Below, piece after piece: positions 16,099 through 26,497 of a stretch of 55,639 bases of DNA (its first letter is position 1; every line of letters begins with the position of its first letter). The notes beneath the pieces are model-generated. The model did not search any database. It saw only the letters and a program-made list of their open reading frames with translations, and was not told the origin of the DNA. Made by a program: the position numbers and the translations under genes. The DNA comes from Pseudomonadota bacterium. GTDB lineage: Bacteria > Pseudomonadota > Gammaproteobacteria > Steroidobacterales > Steroidobacteraceae. The stretch is taken from contig JANYAE010000018.1 of NCBI GenBank assembly GCA_025355105.1, positions 1 through 55,639 of the forward strand, read 5' to 3'.

Positions 16099-17145
16099 TT
16101 AGACCGGCGGCGCCAGCCGGATGCCGCGGCGCTCGAACTCGGCGGCGATCGCGAGGTGGATCGCCTGCTGCACGTCGAGGAACTGGGTGTAGTCCTGGCC
16201 GGCGACGACGAACGAGGCCTCGTACTCGGGGCCGCGCGCGACAAAGCCGACCAGGTGCGCACGCTCGAAGCTGCCGCGCGGCTGGGCGACGACGGCGGCA
16301 CGGACGATCTGCGGAACCGCGGCGAGATCGGCGGCGGCGGTGTCGAGCGCGACCACGAAGCGGAACACCGAACGGCGCTCGGCGAGCCGGCCGAAGTTGC
16401 GGATCCGGGCCTTCACCAGCTCGGCGTTGGCGACCACGATCTGCTCGCCGCTCGTGCTCCGCAGGCGCGTGCTCTTGATGCCGACCGCCTCGACGATGCC
16501 GCTGTAGCCGGACTCGAGCGTCAGCGAGTCGCCGACCTCGAAAGGCTTGTCGAGCGCGATCGACACCGACGCGAACAGGTCGCCGAGCACGTTCTGCACG
16601 GCGAGCGCGACCGCGATGCCGCCGATGCCGAGGCCGGCGAGCAGCGTCTTGACCTGGAAGCCCAGGTTGTCGAGCGCGAGCAGCACGACGATCGCCCAGA
16701 TCGCGAGGTTGGCGACGAACTGGGCGATCGTGACCATCGCCTGCGGCTTGCCGTTGCGCGTCGTCGCCGTCTGTTTCTCGAGGTAGAAGCGCACCGCGGC
16801 CGACGCCCACAGCCCGAGCTGCAGCGCCACCAGCACCACGATCACGCCGGTGCTCAGGCGCTCGGAGCGTGGACCGAGGTCGAGGAACTTGGAGCCGACC
16901 AGCAGCGAGACGGCGAATAGCGCCGAGACCTTGGTGCGGCGCTGCAGCTGCAGCAGCAGCCGCAGGCCGGGCGGCAGCTCGTGCCCGGCGAAGCGACGCG
17001 TGCGCGCGCCGAGCTGGCGATGCAAGAACAGCAGGGTCAGGAAGCTGACGACGCCGAGGCCGAGCGCGTAGACCCAGTCGGAGAGCGGGTTGCCGAACAG
17101 GAGCCGGTCCGGATCAAGCCCGATGCGCTGCAGCAATTCCACCAT
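16099..17145 (-). CDS. MscS-family mechanosensitive channel
   Basis: 348 residues with four N-terminal membrane helices, then the MscS pore-lining helix and beta domain: LLAGLGIGGIAVALAVQNVLGDLFASVSI is the conserved TM3 and QNVLGD turn, followed by FEVGD and the VGIKSTRLR strand. It opens under osmotic down-shock to release solutes. The start ATG at 17145 has no Shine-Dalgarno and sits seven bases after a perfect TATAAT. It meets the dihydroorotate dehydrogenase gene end to end with no gap. Confidence 0.9.
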   Translation of the reverse strand: MVELLQRIGLDPDRLLFGNPLSDWVYALGLGVVSFLTLLFLHRQLGARTRRFAGHELPPGLRLLLQLQRRTKVSALFAVSLLVGSKFLDLGPRSERLSTGVIVVLVALQLGLWASAAVRFYLEKQTATTRNGKPQAMVTIAQFVANLAIWAIVVLLALDNLGFQVKTLLAGLGIGGIAVALAVQNVLGDLFASVSIALDKPFEVGDSLTLESGYSGIVEAVGIKSTRLRSTSGEQIVVANAELVKARIRNFGRLAERRSVFRFVVALDTAAADLAAVPQIVRAAVVAQPRGSFERAHLVGFVARGPEYEASFVVAGQDYTQFLDVQQAIHLAIAAEFERRGIRLAPPV

Positions 17146-17152
17146 GGCCGTG

Positions 17153-17158
17153 ATTATA
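17153..17158 (-). promoter_or_regulatory. Perfect -10 (TATAAT) seven bases before the mscS-type start
   Basis: Read on the minus strand, TATAAT is followed by CACGGCC and then the ATG. The expected transcription start is at the start codon, so this message is also predicted to be leaderless. Confidence 0.5.
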
Positions 17159-17228
17159 GCGACCGCCGGCGCCGCGCTGGGCGAGGTGCATGCCAGAATG
17201 CCGCGCCCGTCCACTGCGTGAGGCCTGC

Positions 17229-18878
17229 ATGGACCCTGTCTGGCTCAAGAGCTATCCGCGCGAGGTGAACCCGGCGCCGGTGATTCGCGGCGGCTCGGTG
17301 GCCGAGCTGATCGTCGAGCACTGCGAGCGCTTCGCCGATCGCGAGGCGTTCTGGTCGCGCGGCCGCTCGCTGAGCTTCGGCGAGTGCCTCGCGGCGGCGC
17401 GCGCCTTCGCCGGCTGGCTGCGCCGCGAGGGCGTCGCGCCGGGCGAGCGCGTCGCGATCATGCTGCCCAACGTCCTGGCCTTCCCGGTGGCAAGCTACGG
17501 CGCGCTGCTCGGCGGGCACGTCGTCGTCAACGTCAATCCGCTGTACACGGCGCGCGAGCTCAGCCACCAGCTCGGCGATGCCGGCGCACGGACGCTGGTC
17601 GTGTGGGAACCGGCCTTGCCGGCGATTGAGCAGGCGCTCGCCGAATTGCGTCTCGAGCGCATCGTCGTGGTCGCGCCTGACGCGCTGCTAGGACCTGCCC
17701 CGGCGCGCGCGCCGCGCGGCAACGGTGCCGGGCCCGCGTGGCACGCGCTCGAGGCGGTGCTGGCGGCCGGCGCGGCCGAGCCGCTGGCGCCGGTGGCCGT
17801 CGATCCGCAGAGCCCTGCATTCCTGCAGTACACCGGCGGCACGACCGGCGTATCGAAAGGCGCCGTGCTGACGCACTTCAACGTGCTCGCCGACCTCGCG
17901 CAGCAGCTGGCGTGGAGCGCGCCGTTCATGCCGGCGCGTCTCGCGCCGCACCGCGCGGTCACCGCGCTGCCGCTGTACCACATCGCGGCGTTGATGGCGG
18001 GCATGTTCCGCCAGCTGCTGCACGGCGGCTCCTGCATCCTGATCGCCAGTCCCCGCAACCTCGACGAGCTGGTCGAGACGATGCGCACGGAGCGCTTCAC
18101 GACGATGGGCGGCATCAACACGCTCTACGCCGCGCTGCTCAACCACCCGCGCATCCGCGAGGTGGACTTCTCGCAGTGCTGGGCATCCGGCGCCGGCGCG
18201 AGCGCGACCCAGCAGGCGGTCGTCGACGGCTGGCAGGCGCTGACCGGTATGAGCATCGTCGAGGGCTACGGCATGACCGAGACCTGCTGCTACATCAGCC
18301 AGGCGTCGCTCGACGGCCGGCCCTTCAATGGCTCGGTCGGGCTGCCCTACCCGCTGACGGAGATCTCGATCCGCGATCTCGACGAGCGTGAGGTCGGCAT
18401 CGGCGAGCCAGGCGAGATCTGCGTCCGCGGTCCGCAGGTCATGGCCGGCTACTGGAACCGACCGGACGAGACGGCCAAGGCGATGACCGAGGACGGCTTC
18501 CTGCGCAGCGGCGACATCGGCAGCATCGACGCCGACGGCTGGCTCAGGATCTCGGACCGCAAGAAGGACATGATCCTGGTGTCCGGCTTCAACGTCTTTC
18601 CGAACGAGATCGAGGCCGTGCTGCTGACCCACCCCAAGGTGCTGGAAGCGGCGGTCGTGTCGGTGCCGGACCGCCGCTCCGGCGAAGTGCCGGGCGCATT
18701 CGTCGTGCGCCGCGACCCGTCGCTGACCGCGGCCGAGCTGCACGCCTTCTGCGCCGCGCAGCTCACCGCCTACAAGTGTCCGAAGCGCATCGAGTTCCGC
18801 GACGCGCTGCCGAAGACGCCGGTCGGCAAGATCCTGCGGCGCGCGCTGCGCGACGAGGCGCGGCAGCTCGGCAGCTGA
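17229..18878 (+). CDS. Long-chain acyl-CoA synthetase (FadD-like)
   Basis: 549 residues of the AMP-forming adenylate superfamily: the phosphate loop YTGGTTGVSKGAVLTH, the GYGMTETCCY motif, the SGDIG and ISDRKKDMILVSGFNVFPNEIE hinge, and the C-terminal KTPVGKILRRAL with the catalytic Lys. It activates fatty acids to acyl-CoA by way of acyl-AMP, and is close to FadD in length and motifs. The ATG at 17229 gives the usual N-terminus (DPVWLKSYP). Convergent with ntrC, six bases apart. Confidence 0.88.
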   Translation: MDPVWLKSYPREVNPAPVIRGGSVAELIVEHCERFADREAFWSRGRSLSFGECLAAARAFAGWLRREGVAPGERVAIMLPNVLAFPVASYGALLGGHVVVNVNPLYTARELSHQLGDAGARTLVVWEPALPAIEQALAELRLERIVVVAPDALLGPAPARAPRGNGAGPAWHALEAVLAAGAAEPLAPVAVDPQSPAFLQYTGGTTGVSKGAVLTHFNVLADLAQQLAWSAPFMPARLAPHRAVTALPLYHIAALMAGMFRQLLHGGSCILIASPRNLDELVETMRTERFTTMGGINTLYAALLNHPRIREVDFSQCWASGAGASATQQAVVDGWQALTGMSIVEGYGMTETCCYISQASLDGRPFNGSVGLPYPLTEISIRDLDEREVGIGEPGEICVRGPQVMAGYWNRPDETAKAMTEDGFLRSGDIGSIDADGWLRISDRKKDMILVSGFNVFPNEIEAVLLTHPKVLEAAVVSVPDRRSGEVPGAFVVRRDPSLTAAELHAFCAAQLTAYKCPKRIEFRDALPKTPVGKILRRALRDEARQLGS

Positions 18879-18885
18879 GGCGCGC

Positions 18886-20307
18886 TCAGGCGGCGGAGGG
18901 CTCGCTGTCGGCGCTGCCGTCCATGCCGAGCTCGCGCATCTTGCGGGTCAGCGTGTTGCGGCCCCAGCCGAGCACCTTGGCCGCGTCCTGGCGCCGGCCC
19001 TCGGAACGCGCCAGCGCGACGCGGATCAGCGTGCGCTCGAATTCCGGCAGCGCCGCGTCGAGCAGCGGCTCGCCGCCCTCGCGCGCGCGGCCGCGGGCCC
19101 ACTGCTCGAGCGCTCGCGCCCAGTCGTCCTGCGCCTCGAGGCGCGGCGGTCCGCCGAGCTCGGCAGGCAGGTCCTCCGGGCGGATCTCGCTGCCCGGCGC
19201 CGCGACCATCAGCCGCCGGCAGACGTTGACGAGCTGGCGGACGTTGCCCGGCCAATCGGCGCCGAGCAGAGCGCGCTGCGCGGCCGGTGTCAGCGCCTTG
19301 GGATCCGCGCCGAGCTCGCGCGCCGCGGCGACCAGGTAGTGGCGTAGCAGCTCCGGGATGTCCTCGCGCCGCGCGCGCAGCGGCGGCAGCGCGATGCGGA
19401 TGACGTTCAAGCGGTGCAGCAGGTCCTCGCGGAACTGGCCGGTCAGCACGCGCGCCTCGAGGTCCTGGTGGGTCGCGGCGATCACGCGTACGTCGACACG
19501 GATCGGGGTGTTGCCGCCGACGCGGTAGAACTCGCCCTCGGCCAGTACCCTGAGCAGCCGCGTCTGCAGCGCCTTCGACATGTCGCCGATTTCGTCGAGG
19601 AACAGCGTGCCGCCGTCGGCCTGCTCGAAGCGTCCGCGGCGCAGGCTGTCGGCACCGGTAAACGCGCCCTTCTCGTGGCCGAACAGCTCCGATTCCAGCA
19701 AGTCCGGGGTGAATGCCGAGGTGTTGAGGGCGATGAACGGCTTCGCCGCCCGCGGGCTGTGCCGATGCAGCGCGCGCGCCACCAGTTCCTTGCCGGTGCC
19801 GGACTCGCCGTTGATCAGCACCGTCATGCTCGAGCGCGACAAGCGGCCGATGGCGCGGAACACCTCCTGCATCGCGGGCGCGTGGCCGAGCAGTTCCGGG
19901 ATCTGGCCGTCATCCGCCGGTCCCGCGCTCGGCGCCGCGGGCTCGTGCGCGGCGCGGCGCACCAGCGCGACCGCCTCGTCGATGTCGAAGGGCTTCGGCA
20001 GGTACTCGAAGGCGCCGCCCTGGTAGGCGGCCACCGCGGCCTCGAGGTCGGTGTGCGCGGTCATCACGATCACCGGCAGGCGCGGGTGCGAGGCTTGCAC
20101 CTCGTCCAGCAGCTTGAGGCCGCTCTTGCCGGGCATGCGGATGTCGGTGATCAGCACGTCAGGCTCGCCGCTCGCGAGCGCGGTGAGCGCGCCCTGCGCC
20201 TCCTCGAAGGCGCGCGGCTCCATGCCGCTGGCCCTGAGCGCGCGTTCCAGCACCCAGCGGATCGAGGCATCGTCGTCGACGAGCCAGACGGAGAGCGGTT
20301 CAGCCAT
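18886..20307 (-). CDS. ntrC: Nitrogen regulator NtrC (GlnG)
   Basis: 473 residues: receiver domain with the acidic pair DDD at the start and phospho-acceptor Asp55 in LITDIRMPG, AAA+ domain with Walker A GESGTGKE and the sigma54-contact loop GAFTGA, and a C-terminal Fis-type helix-turn-helix (RNTLTRKMRELGM). Phosphorylated by NtrB under nitrogen limitation, it activates sigma54 promoters such as the one proposed before glnA here. It overlaps the end of ntrB by eight bases, so the two are translationally coupled. Confidence 0.97.
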   Translation of the reverse strand: MAEPLSVWLVDDDASIRWVLERALRASGMEPRAFEEAQGALTALASGEPDVLITDIRMPGKSGLKLLDEVQASHPRLPVIVMTAHTDLEAAVAAYQGGAFEYLPKPFDIDEAVALVRRAAHEPAAPSAGPADDGQIPELLGHAPAMQEVFRAIGRLSRSSMTVLINGESGTGKELVARALHRHSPRAAKPFIALNTSAFTPDLLESELFGHEKGAFTGADSLRRGRFEQADGGTLFLDEIGDMSKALQTRLLRVLAEGEFYRVGGNTPIRVDVRVIAATHQDLEARVLTGQFREDLLHRLNVIRIALPPLRARREDIPELLRHYLVAAARELGADPKALTPAAQRALLGADWPGNVRQLVNVCRRLMVAAPGSEIRPEDLPAELGGPPRLEAQDDWARALEQWARGRAREGGEPLLDAALPEFERTLIRVALARSEGRRQDAAKVLGWGRNTLTRKMRELGMDGSADSEPSAA

Positions 20308-21382
20308 CGGATGCTTCCTCGAACGGCAACAGCAGCGTGAAGACGGTTTGGCCGGGACGGCTTTCGAACTCGATCAGCCCGCCGTGGCGCGTGACCAGGT
20401 CCTGCGCGACGGCGAGGCCGAGGCCGGTGCCGCCGGGCCGGCTGGTCACGAGCGGATAGAAGATCGTGTCGGCGAGTTCCGGCGGGACGCCCGCGCCGTT
20501 GTCCTCGAACTGGATGGTGGCGACGACGCGATGCCGGCGCGCGCCGATCGTCGCGTTGACGATGGCGCGCGTGCGCAGCGTCAGGCGGCCGTATTCGCCG
20601 AGCGCCTGCACGGCGTTGCGACCGAGGTTCAGCATCGCCTGGATCATCTGGTCGCGGTCGGCGAACACCGCCGGCAGGCTCGGATCGTAGTCGCGCAGGA
20701 TCGCGACCCCGCCCGGCGCCTCGCTGCGCAGCAGCTGGTAGACGTGCTGCAGCATCTCGTGCGGGTTGATCGACACCTTGTTCGGCGGCGCGCCGGGCCC
20801 GAGCAGGTTGTCGACCAGCTTTCGCAGCCGGTCGGCCTCGCGGATGATGAGTCGCGTGTAGTCCTTGAGCGGCTCCGCCGGCAGCTCGCGCTCGAGCAGC
20901 TGCGCCGCGCCGCGCAGGCCGCCGAGCGGATTCTTGATCTCGTGCGCGAGCTGCCGGACCATCTGCCGGCTGCCGTCGAGCTGCGCCAGCAGCGCGTTGT
21001 CGCGGCTGATGCGCTGCTGGCGGGTGGTGTCGGAGATCTCGAGCAGCACGTGCCCGGCGTCGAGCGGCGAGGCGGTGCAGTCAACGACGAAGTGGCTGTC
21101 ACCGCGGGTCATCGGCGAAATCCTGAGCTCGCGGTGCATGATCGGCTCGGCGCCGCTGCGCGCGCGCTCGACGATGCGCTCGATCGGCGCCGCCTCGCGC
21201 ACCAGCTCGGCGAGCGGCCGGCCGCGGGCCTGGTTGATACCGACGGCGAGCAGCACTTGTGCCGCGGAGTTCAGGTAGTCCACCGCGCCGTGCGCGTCGA
21301 CGATCGCGACCGCGGTCGTCAGCGCGTCGAGCAGGCTGTCGGGACGCCCGCCGGACTCGGCGACGCGGGCTTCAAGCGCCAT
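20300..21382 (-). CDS. ntrB: Nitrogen sensor kinase/phosphatase NtrB (GlnL)
   Basis: 360 residues without membrane segments: N-terminal PAS domain (TTAVAIVDAHGAVDYLNSAA), H box LAHEIKNPLGGL with His147, and an ATP-binding lid FEDNGAGVPPEL with the GGTGLGLAVAQ G2 box. With PII it controls NtrC phosphorylation. It follows a DUF4124 gene by 27 bases in the order glnA - DUF4124 - ntrB - ntrC. Confidence 0.96.
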   Translation of the reverse strand: MALEARVAESGGRPDSLLDALTTAVAIVDAHGAVDYLNSAAQVLLAVGINQARGRPLAELVREAAPIERIVERARSGAEPIMHRELRISPMTRGDSHFVVDCTASPLDAGHVLLEISDTTRQQRISRDNALLAQLDGSRQMVRQLAHEIKNPLGGLRGAAQLLERELPAEPLKDYTRLIIREADRLRKLVDNLLGPGAPPNKVSINPHEMLQHVYQLLRSEAPGGVAILRDYDPSLPAVFADRDQMIQAMLNLGRNAVQALGEYGRLTLRTRAIVNATIGARRHRVVATIQFEDNGAGVPPELADTIFYPLVTSRPGGTGLGLAVAQDLVTRHGGLIEFESRPGQTVFTLLLPFEEASDG

Positions 21383-21409
21383 GGCGCACCGGCGCGCCGC
21401 GCGGCGTCC

Positions 21410-21988
21410 TCAGTGCTTGATCTTGGTCTTGGGCAGGGACGGGCCCTGCGGCGGCTGCGCGACCGAGGTCTGGCGCACGACGAAGGTAACTGGCGCCGAC
21501 GAGATCATTTCGTCGCCGTCGGCATTCGTGACGCTGGCGACGACCGTGTGCTCGCCGCGCGTCACCGCGATCGAGGCCGTGCCCTCCGCGCTGCCCTGCT
21601 GCGATTTGCCGTCGATGACGAACCATAACCGGTGACCGTCCGCGAGACCGGGTTCTAGCGCCGCGACGACGTCGACGCGGCCACCGGTGTTCCAGAGGAC
21701 GCCGCCGTCCTCGGGGCCGGTGATGGCGAGACTGGTGTAGCCCTGCGTCGCTGCGGGGCGCTTCGGCTGCTCGCGGGCGCTGGCGCTGGACTGCGGCGCA
21801 CCCTGGTAGGTCTGGGCCGAAGCGATCCGCACCTTCTGGGCTCCGGGCTCAGGTCGGTCTGAGTAGTGGGTGACGCCGTCGGCGTCCACCCATTTGTAGA
21901 GCGTCGCGCCGCCGCACGCGGCGAACGCGACGCAGCAAAGCGCCGCGCCGAAACACAACCGGCCAAGGGTTGAACGCCTGGAGCGCAT
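21410..21988 (-). CDS. DUF4124-domain exported protein between glnA and ntrB
   Basis: 192 residues: signal peptide with a possible lipobox (FAAC), then the DUF4124 opening TLYKWVDADGVTHYSD, a low-complexity linker and a C-terminal immunoglobulin-like part (GEHTVVASVTNADGDE). The motif is common in short periplasmic proteins of gammaproteobacteria; its role is unknown. It lies between glnA and ntrB, and a TATGCT -10-like element ends six bases before its ATG, so it may have its own promoter. Confidence 0.8.
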   Translation of the reverse strand: MRSRRSTLGRLCFGAALCCVAFAACGGATLYKWVDADGVTHYSDRPEPGAQKVRIASAQTYQGAPQSSASAREQPKRPAATQGYTSLAITGPEDGGVLWNTGGRVDVVAALEPGLADGHRLWFVIDGKSQQGSAEGTASIAVTRGEHTVVASVTNADGDEMISSAPVTFVVRQTSVAQPPQGPSLPKTKIKH

Positions 21989-22130
21989 GAAGTCAGCATA
22001 GCCCTTCGCCTCCGGTGTGACAAAGAACCTCCGCGCCGGGGACCTCGTCAGTCGCTCGGTTCGCGCACCACGTCACAGACGGCCGCGGCCGAGGCCGGCG
22101 GCGCTTGCCGTCGCCCCGGCCGGGAAGCCG

Positions 22131-23543
22131 TCAGACGCTGTAGTACATGTCGAACTCGATCGGATGCGTCGTCATTCGCAGGCGGGTGACTTCCTGCATC
22201 TTGAGGCCGATGTAGGCGTCGATCACGTCGTCGGTGAACACGCCGCCCTTCTTCAGGAACTCGCGATCCTTGTCCAGGTACTCAAGCGCCATGTCGAGCG
22301 AGTGGCAGACGGTCGGGATGTGCTTCGCCTCCTCAGGCTCGAGGTCGTAGAGGTCCTTGTCCGCCGGGTCGCCGGGGTGAATCTTGTTCTGGATGCCGTC
22401 GAGGCCCGCCATCATCATCGCCGCGAAGGCGAAGTACGGGTTGGCGCACGAGTCCGGGAAGCGCACCTCGATGCGACGCGCCTTCGGGCTCGACACCCAC
22501 GGCACCCGGATCGACGCCGAGCGATTGCGGGCCGAGTAGGCGAGCATGACCGGCGCCTCGAAGCCCGGCACCAGTCGCTTGTAGCTGTTGGTCGCCGGGT
22601 TCGTGAACGCGTTCACCGCGCGCGCGTGCTTGATGATGCCGCCGATGTAGAACAGGCAGGCCTCGGACAGGCCCGCGTACTTGTCACCGGCGAAGATGTT
22701 CTTGCCGTCCTTCGACAGCGACTGGTGCACGTGCATGCCGCTGCCGTTGTCGCCGACCAGCGGCTTCGGCATGAAGGTGGCGGTCTTGCCGTAGCCGTGC
22801 GCGACGTTGAGGATCGCGTACTTGAGGATCTGCACCTCGTCGGCTTTCTTGACCAGGGTGTTGGCGCCGACGCCGATCTCGCACTGGCCGCCGGTCGCGA
22901 CCTCGTGGTGGTGCACCTCGACGTTGAGGCCGAGCTCCTCGAGCGCGCCGCACATGGCGCCGCGGATGTCCTGGAAGGCGTCCACCGGCGGCACCGGGAA
23001 ATAGCCGCCCTTCACGCCCGGCCGGTGGCCACGGTTGCCGTCGGCAAGGTCGCTGACGGAGTTCCACGCGCCCTGCACCGAGTTGATCGCGTACGAGGCC
23101 GCGTGCATCTCCGCGCCCCACTTGACGTCGTCGAAAATGAAGAACTCGTTCTCCGGCCCGAACAGCGCCGAGTCGGCGATGCCGGTGCTCTTCAGGTACG
23201 CCTCAGCGCGCTTGCCGAGCGAGCGCGGGTCGCGCTCGTAGCCCTGCATGGTCGCGGGCTCGATGATGTCGCAGCGAAGGTTGACCGTGGTTTCCTCGAA
23301 GAACGGGTCGAGGATCGCGGTGGACGGGTCCGGCATCAGGATCATGTCCGACTCGTTGATGCCCTTCCAGCCGGCGATCGAGGAGCCGTCGAACATCTTG
23401 CCGTCGACGAAGAACTCCTCGTTGACGTAGCGCGAGGGGATCGTGACGTGCTGCTCCTTGCCACGCGTGTCCGTGAACCGCAGATCGGCGTACTTGACCT
23501 CACGGTCCTTGATCAGCTTCACCACATCGGCGGGCGTCGTCAT
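22131..23543 (-). CDS. glnA: Glutamine synthetase type I
   Basis: 470 residues, the standard GSI-beta length. It has FDGSSIAGW, the metal and ammonium site [31 protein letters not shown], and the ATP-binding [19 protein letters not shown]. The Tyr of DLYDLEPEE near residue 398 is the site adenylylated by GlnE, so covalent control is expected. The start is the ATG of [11 protein letters not shown] with GGAGG six bases upstream; an in-frame upstream ATG (23615) would run through the promoter. Its leader carries the NtrC and sigma54 elements described separately. Confidence 0.98.
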   Translation of the reverse strand: MTTPADVVKLIKDREVKYADLRFTDTRGKEQHVTIPSRYVNEEFFVDGKMFDGSSIAGWKGINESDMILMPDPSTAILDPFFEETTVNLRCDIIEPATMQGYERDPRSLGKRAEAYLKSTGIADSALFGPENEFFIFDDVKWGAEMHAASYAINSVQGAWNSVSDLADGNRGHRPGVKGGYFPVPPVDAFQDIRGAMCGALEELGLNVEVHHHEVATGGQCEIGVGANTLVKKADEVQILKYAILNVAHGYGKTATFMPKPLVGDNGSGMHVHQSLSKDGKNIFAGDKYAGLSEACLFYIGGIIKHARAVNAFTNPATNSYKRLVPGFEAPVMLAYSARNRSASIRVPWVSSPKARRIEVRFPDSCANPYFAFAAMMMAGLDGIQNKIHPGDPADKDLYDLEPEEAKHIPTVCHSLDMALEYLDKDREFLKKGGVFTDDVIDAYIGLKMQEVTRLRMTTHPIEFDMYYSV

Positions 23544-23593
23544 CGCAAACCTCCAGATAGCGGGCGTTGGCGGGCAATCGAGGTCCGAGAGAT

Positions 23594-23609
23594 TGCAGGA
23601 TCCATGCCG
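23594..23609 (-). promoter_or_regulatory. Putative sigma54 (-24/-12) promoter of glnA
   Basis: On the minus strand CGGCATGGATCCTGCA has the invariant GG and GC ten bases apart and matches most of the TGGCACG-N4-TTGCA consensus. It would start a transcript with a leader of about 40 bases. It sits downstream of the NtrC sites, as in enteric glnAp2. Confidence 0.7.
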
Positions 23610-23610
23610 G

Positions 23611-23627
23611 TGCACCCGGATGGAGCA
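23611..23627 (-). promoter_or_regulatory. Weak NtrC-like half-palindrome abutting the sigma54 promoter
   Basis: TGCTCCATCCGGGTGCA differs from TGCACCA-N3-TGGTGCA at two positions. It touches the -24 element and could act as a governor site at high NtrC levels; low certainty. Confidence 0.35.
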
Positions 23628-23668
23628 GAATCAGGCGCTTAGGCGTGTCTGCAGCTCCAGGACGCGCG

Positions 23669-23697
23669 ATTATCGCACCACTTTGGTGCAAAGTCAG
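23669..23697 (-). promoter_or_regulatory. Sigma70-type promoter with NtrC site 1 in its spacer (23674-23690)
   Basis: On the minus strand a -35 of CTGACT and a -10 of GATAAT are exactly 17 bases apart. The spacer overlaps TGCACCAAAGTGGTGCG, which matches the NtrC palindrome TGCACCA-N3-TGGTGCA at all but the last base. As at E. coli glnAp1, NtrC would repress this promoter while activating the sigma54 one. Confidence 0.75.
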
Positions 23698-23704
23698 CGT
23701 GTTG

Positions 23705-23721
23705 TGCACCACGATGGAGCA
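23705..23721 (-). promoter_or_regulatory. NtrC site 2 upstream of glnA
   Basis: TGCTCCATCGTGGTGCA differs from the NtrC palindrome at one base. Its centre is 31 bases from that of site 1, about three helical turns, so NtrC dimers would lie on the same face as in the enteric enhancer. Confidence 0.75.
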
Positions 23722-23757
23722 TTCGGTGCCCCCGTGCAGGGTCACCGGCCGCAGAGC

Positions 23758-25395
<1,638 letters not shown>

Positions 25396-25472
25396 TCACA
25401 TCCCCCGCCGCGGAGCCCCGTTCGGCGCGCCCGGCCCCAAGATACCGGAACGGAGCGGGCCCCGTGCTCCGC

Positions 25473-25478
25473 TATAAT
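25473..25478 (+). promoter_or_regulatory. -10 element of glyQS
   Basis: A perfect TATAAT 50 bases before the glyQ ATG, in the gap to the divergent acyl-CoA ligase gene. No convincing -35. Confidence 0.5.
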
Positions 25479-25528
25479 CGCCGACTTCGCGCTGCCGGGC
25501 TGCCGGCGACAGTCGCTCGAGGCAACCG

Positions 25529-26497
25529 ATGGCCCGCCCAGGGATCCGCCCCCGCACGTTCCAGGACCTGATCCTCGCGCTGCAGCGCTACTGGGCAGAG
25601 CAGGGCTGCGTGCTGCTGCAGCCCTACGACATGGAGGTCGGTGCCGGCACCTTCCACACCGCGACCTTTCTGCGTGCGGTCGGGCCGGAGCCGTGGAGCG
25701 CCGCCTACGTGCAGCCGTCGCGCCGGCCGACCGACGGCCGCTACGGCGAGAACCCGTTCCGGCTGCAGCACTACTACCAGTTCCAGGTGGCCATCAAGCC
25801 GTCGCCGCCCAACTTCATCGACCTGTATCTCGGCTCGCTCACGGCGCTCGGCTTCGACACGCTGACGCACGACATCCGCCTCGTCGAGGACAACTGGGAG
25901 TCGCCGACGCTCGGCGCCTGGGGCCTCGGCTGGGAGATCTGGCTGAACGGCATGGAGATCACGCAGTTCACCTACTTCCAGCAGGTGGGCGGCCTTGACT
26001 GCCGGCCGGTCATGGGCGAGATCACCTACGGCCTCGAGCGCCTCGCGATGTACCTGCAGGGCGTCGAGAGCGTCTACGACCTCACTTGGGCGGACGGGCC
26101 GCTCGGCCGCGTCAGCTACGGCGACGTCTATCACCAGAACGAGGTCGAGCAGTCGAAGTACAACTTCGAGTACGCCGACACCGAGGAGCTGTTCCGGCAG
26201 TTCGACGCGCACGAGCGCGAGTGCCAGCGGATGCTCGCGGTGCCACTGGCGCTGCCGGCCTACGAGCGCATGCTGAAGGCCTCGCACACCTTCAACCTGC
26301 TCGATGCGCGCCGCGCGATCTCGGTCACCGAGCGGCAGCGCTACATCCTGCGCGTGCGGCAACTGGCGCGCGGCGTCGCCGAGGCCTACTACAAGAGCCG
26401 CGAGGCGCTCGGCTTCCCGATGCTGCGCACGGTCGTGCCGCGCGTCGATCCGCCGCTGCCCGGCGCGAGCCGCGGCGACGGCGGGAGGCTCGCGTGA
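25529..26497 (+). CDS. glyQ: Glycine-tRNA ligase alpha subunit
   Basis: 322 residues with the diagnostic blocks of the bacterial alpha subunit: [40 protein letters not shown] and [16 protein letters not shown] ([15 protein letters not shown]). This subunit carries the class II catalytic core and pairs with GlyS as an alpha2-beta2 enzyme. Its TGA overlaps the GTG start of glyS. Confidence 0.98.
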   Translation: MARPGIRPRTFQDLILALQRYWAEQGCVLLQPYDMEVGAGTFHTATFLRAVGPEPWSAAYVQPSRRPTDGRYGENPFRLQHYYQFQVAIKPSPPNFIDLYLGSLTALGFDTLTHDIRLVEDNWESPTLGAWGLGWEIWLNGMEITQFTYFQQVGGLDCRPVMGEITYGLERLAMYLQGVESVYDLTWADGPLGRVSYGDVYHQNEVEQSKYNFEYADTEELFRQFDAHERECQRMLAVPLALPAYERMLKASHTFNLLDARRAISVTERQRYILRVRQLARGVAEAYYKSREALGFPMLRTVVPRVDPPLPGASRGDGGRLA

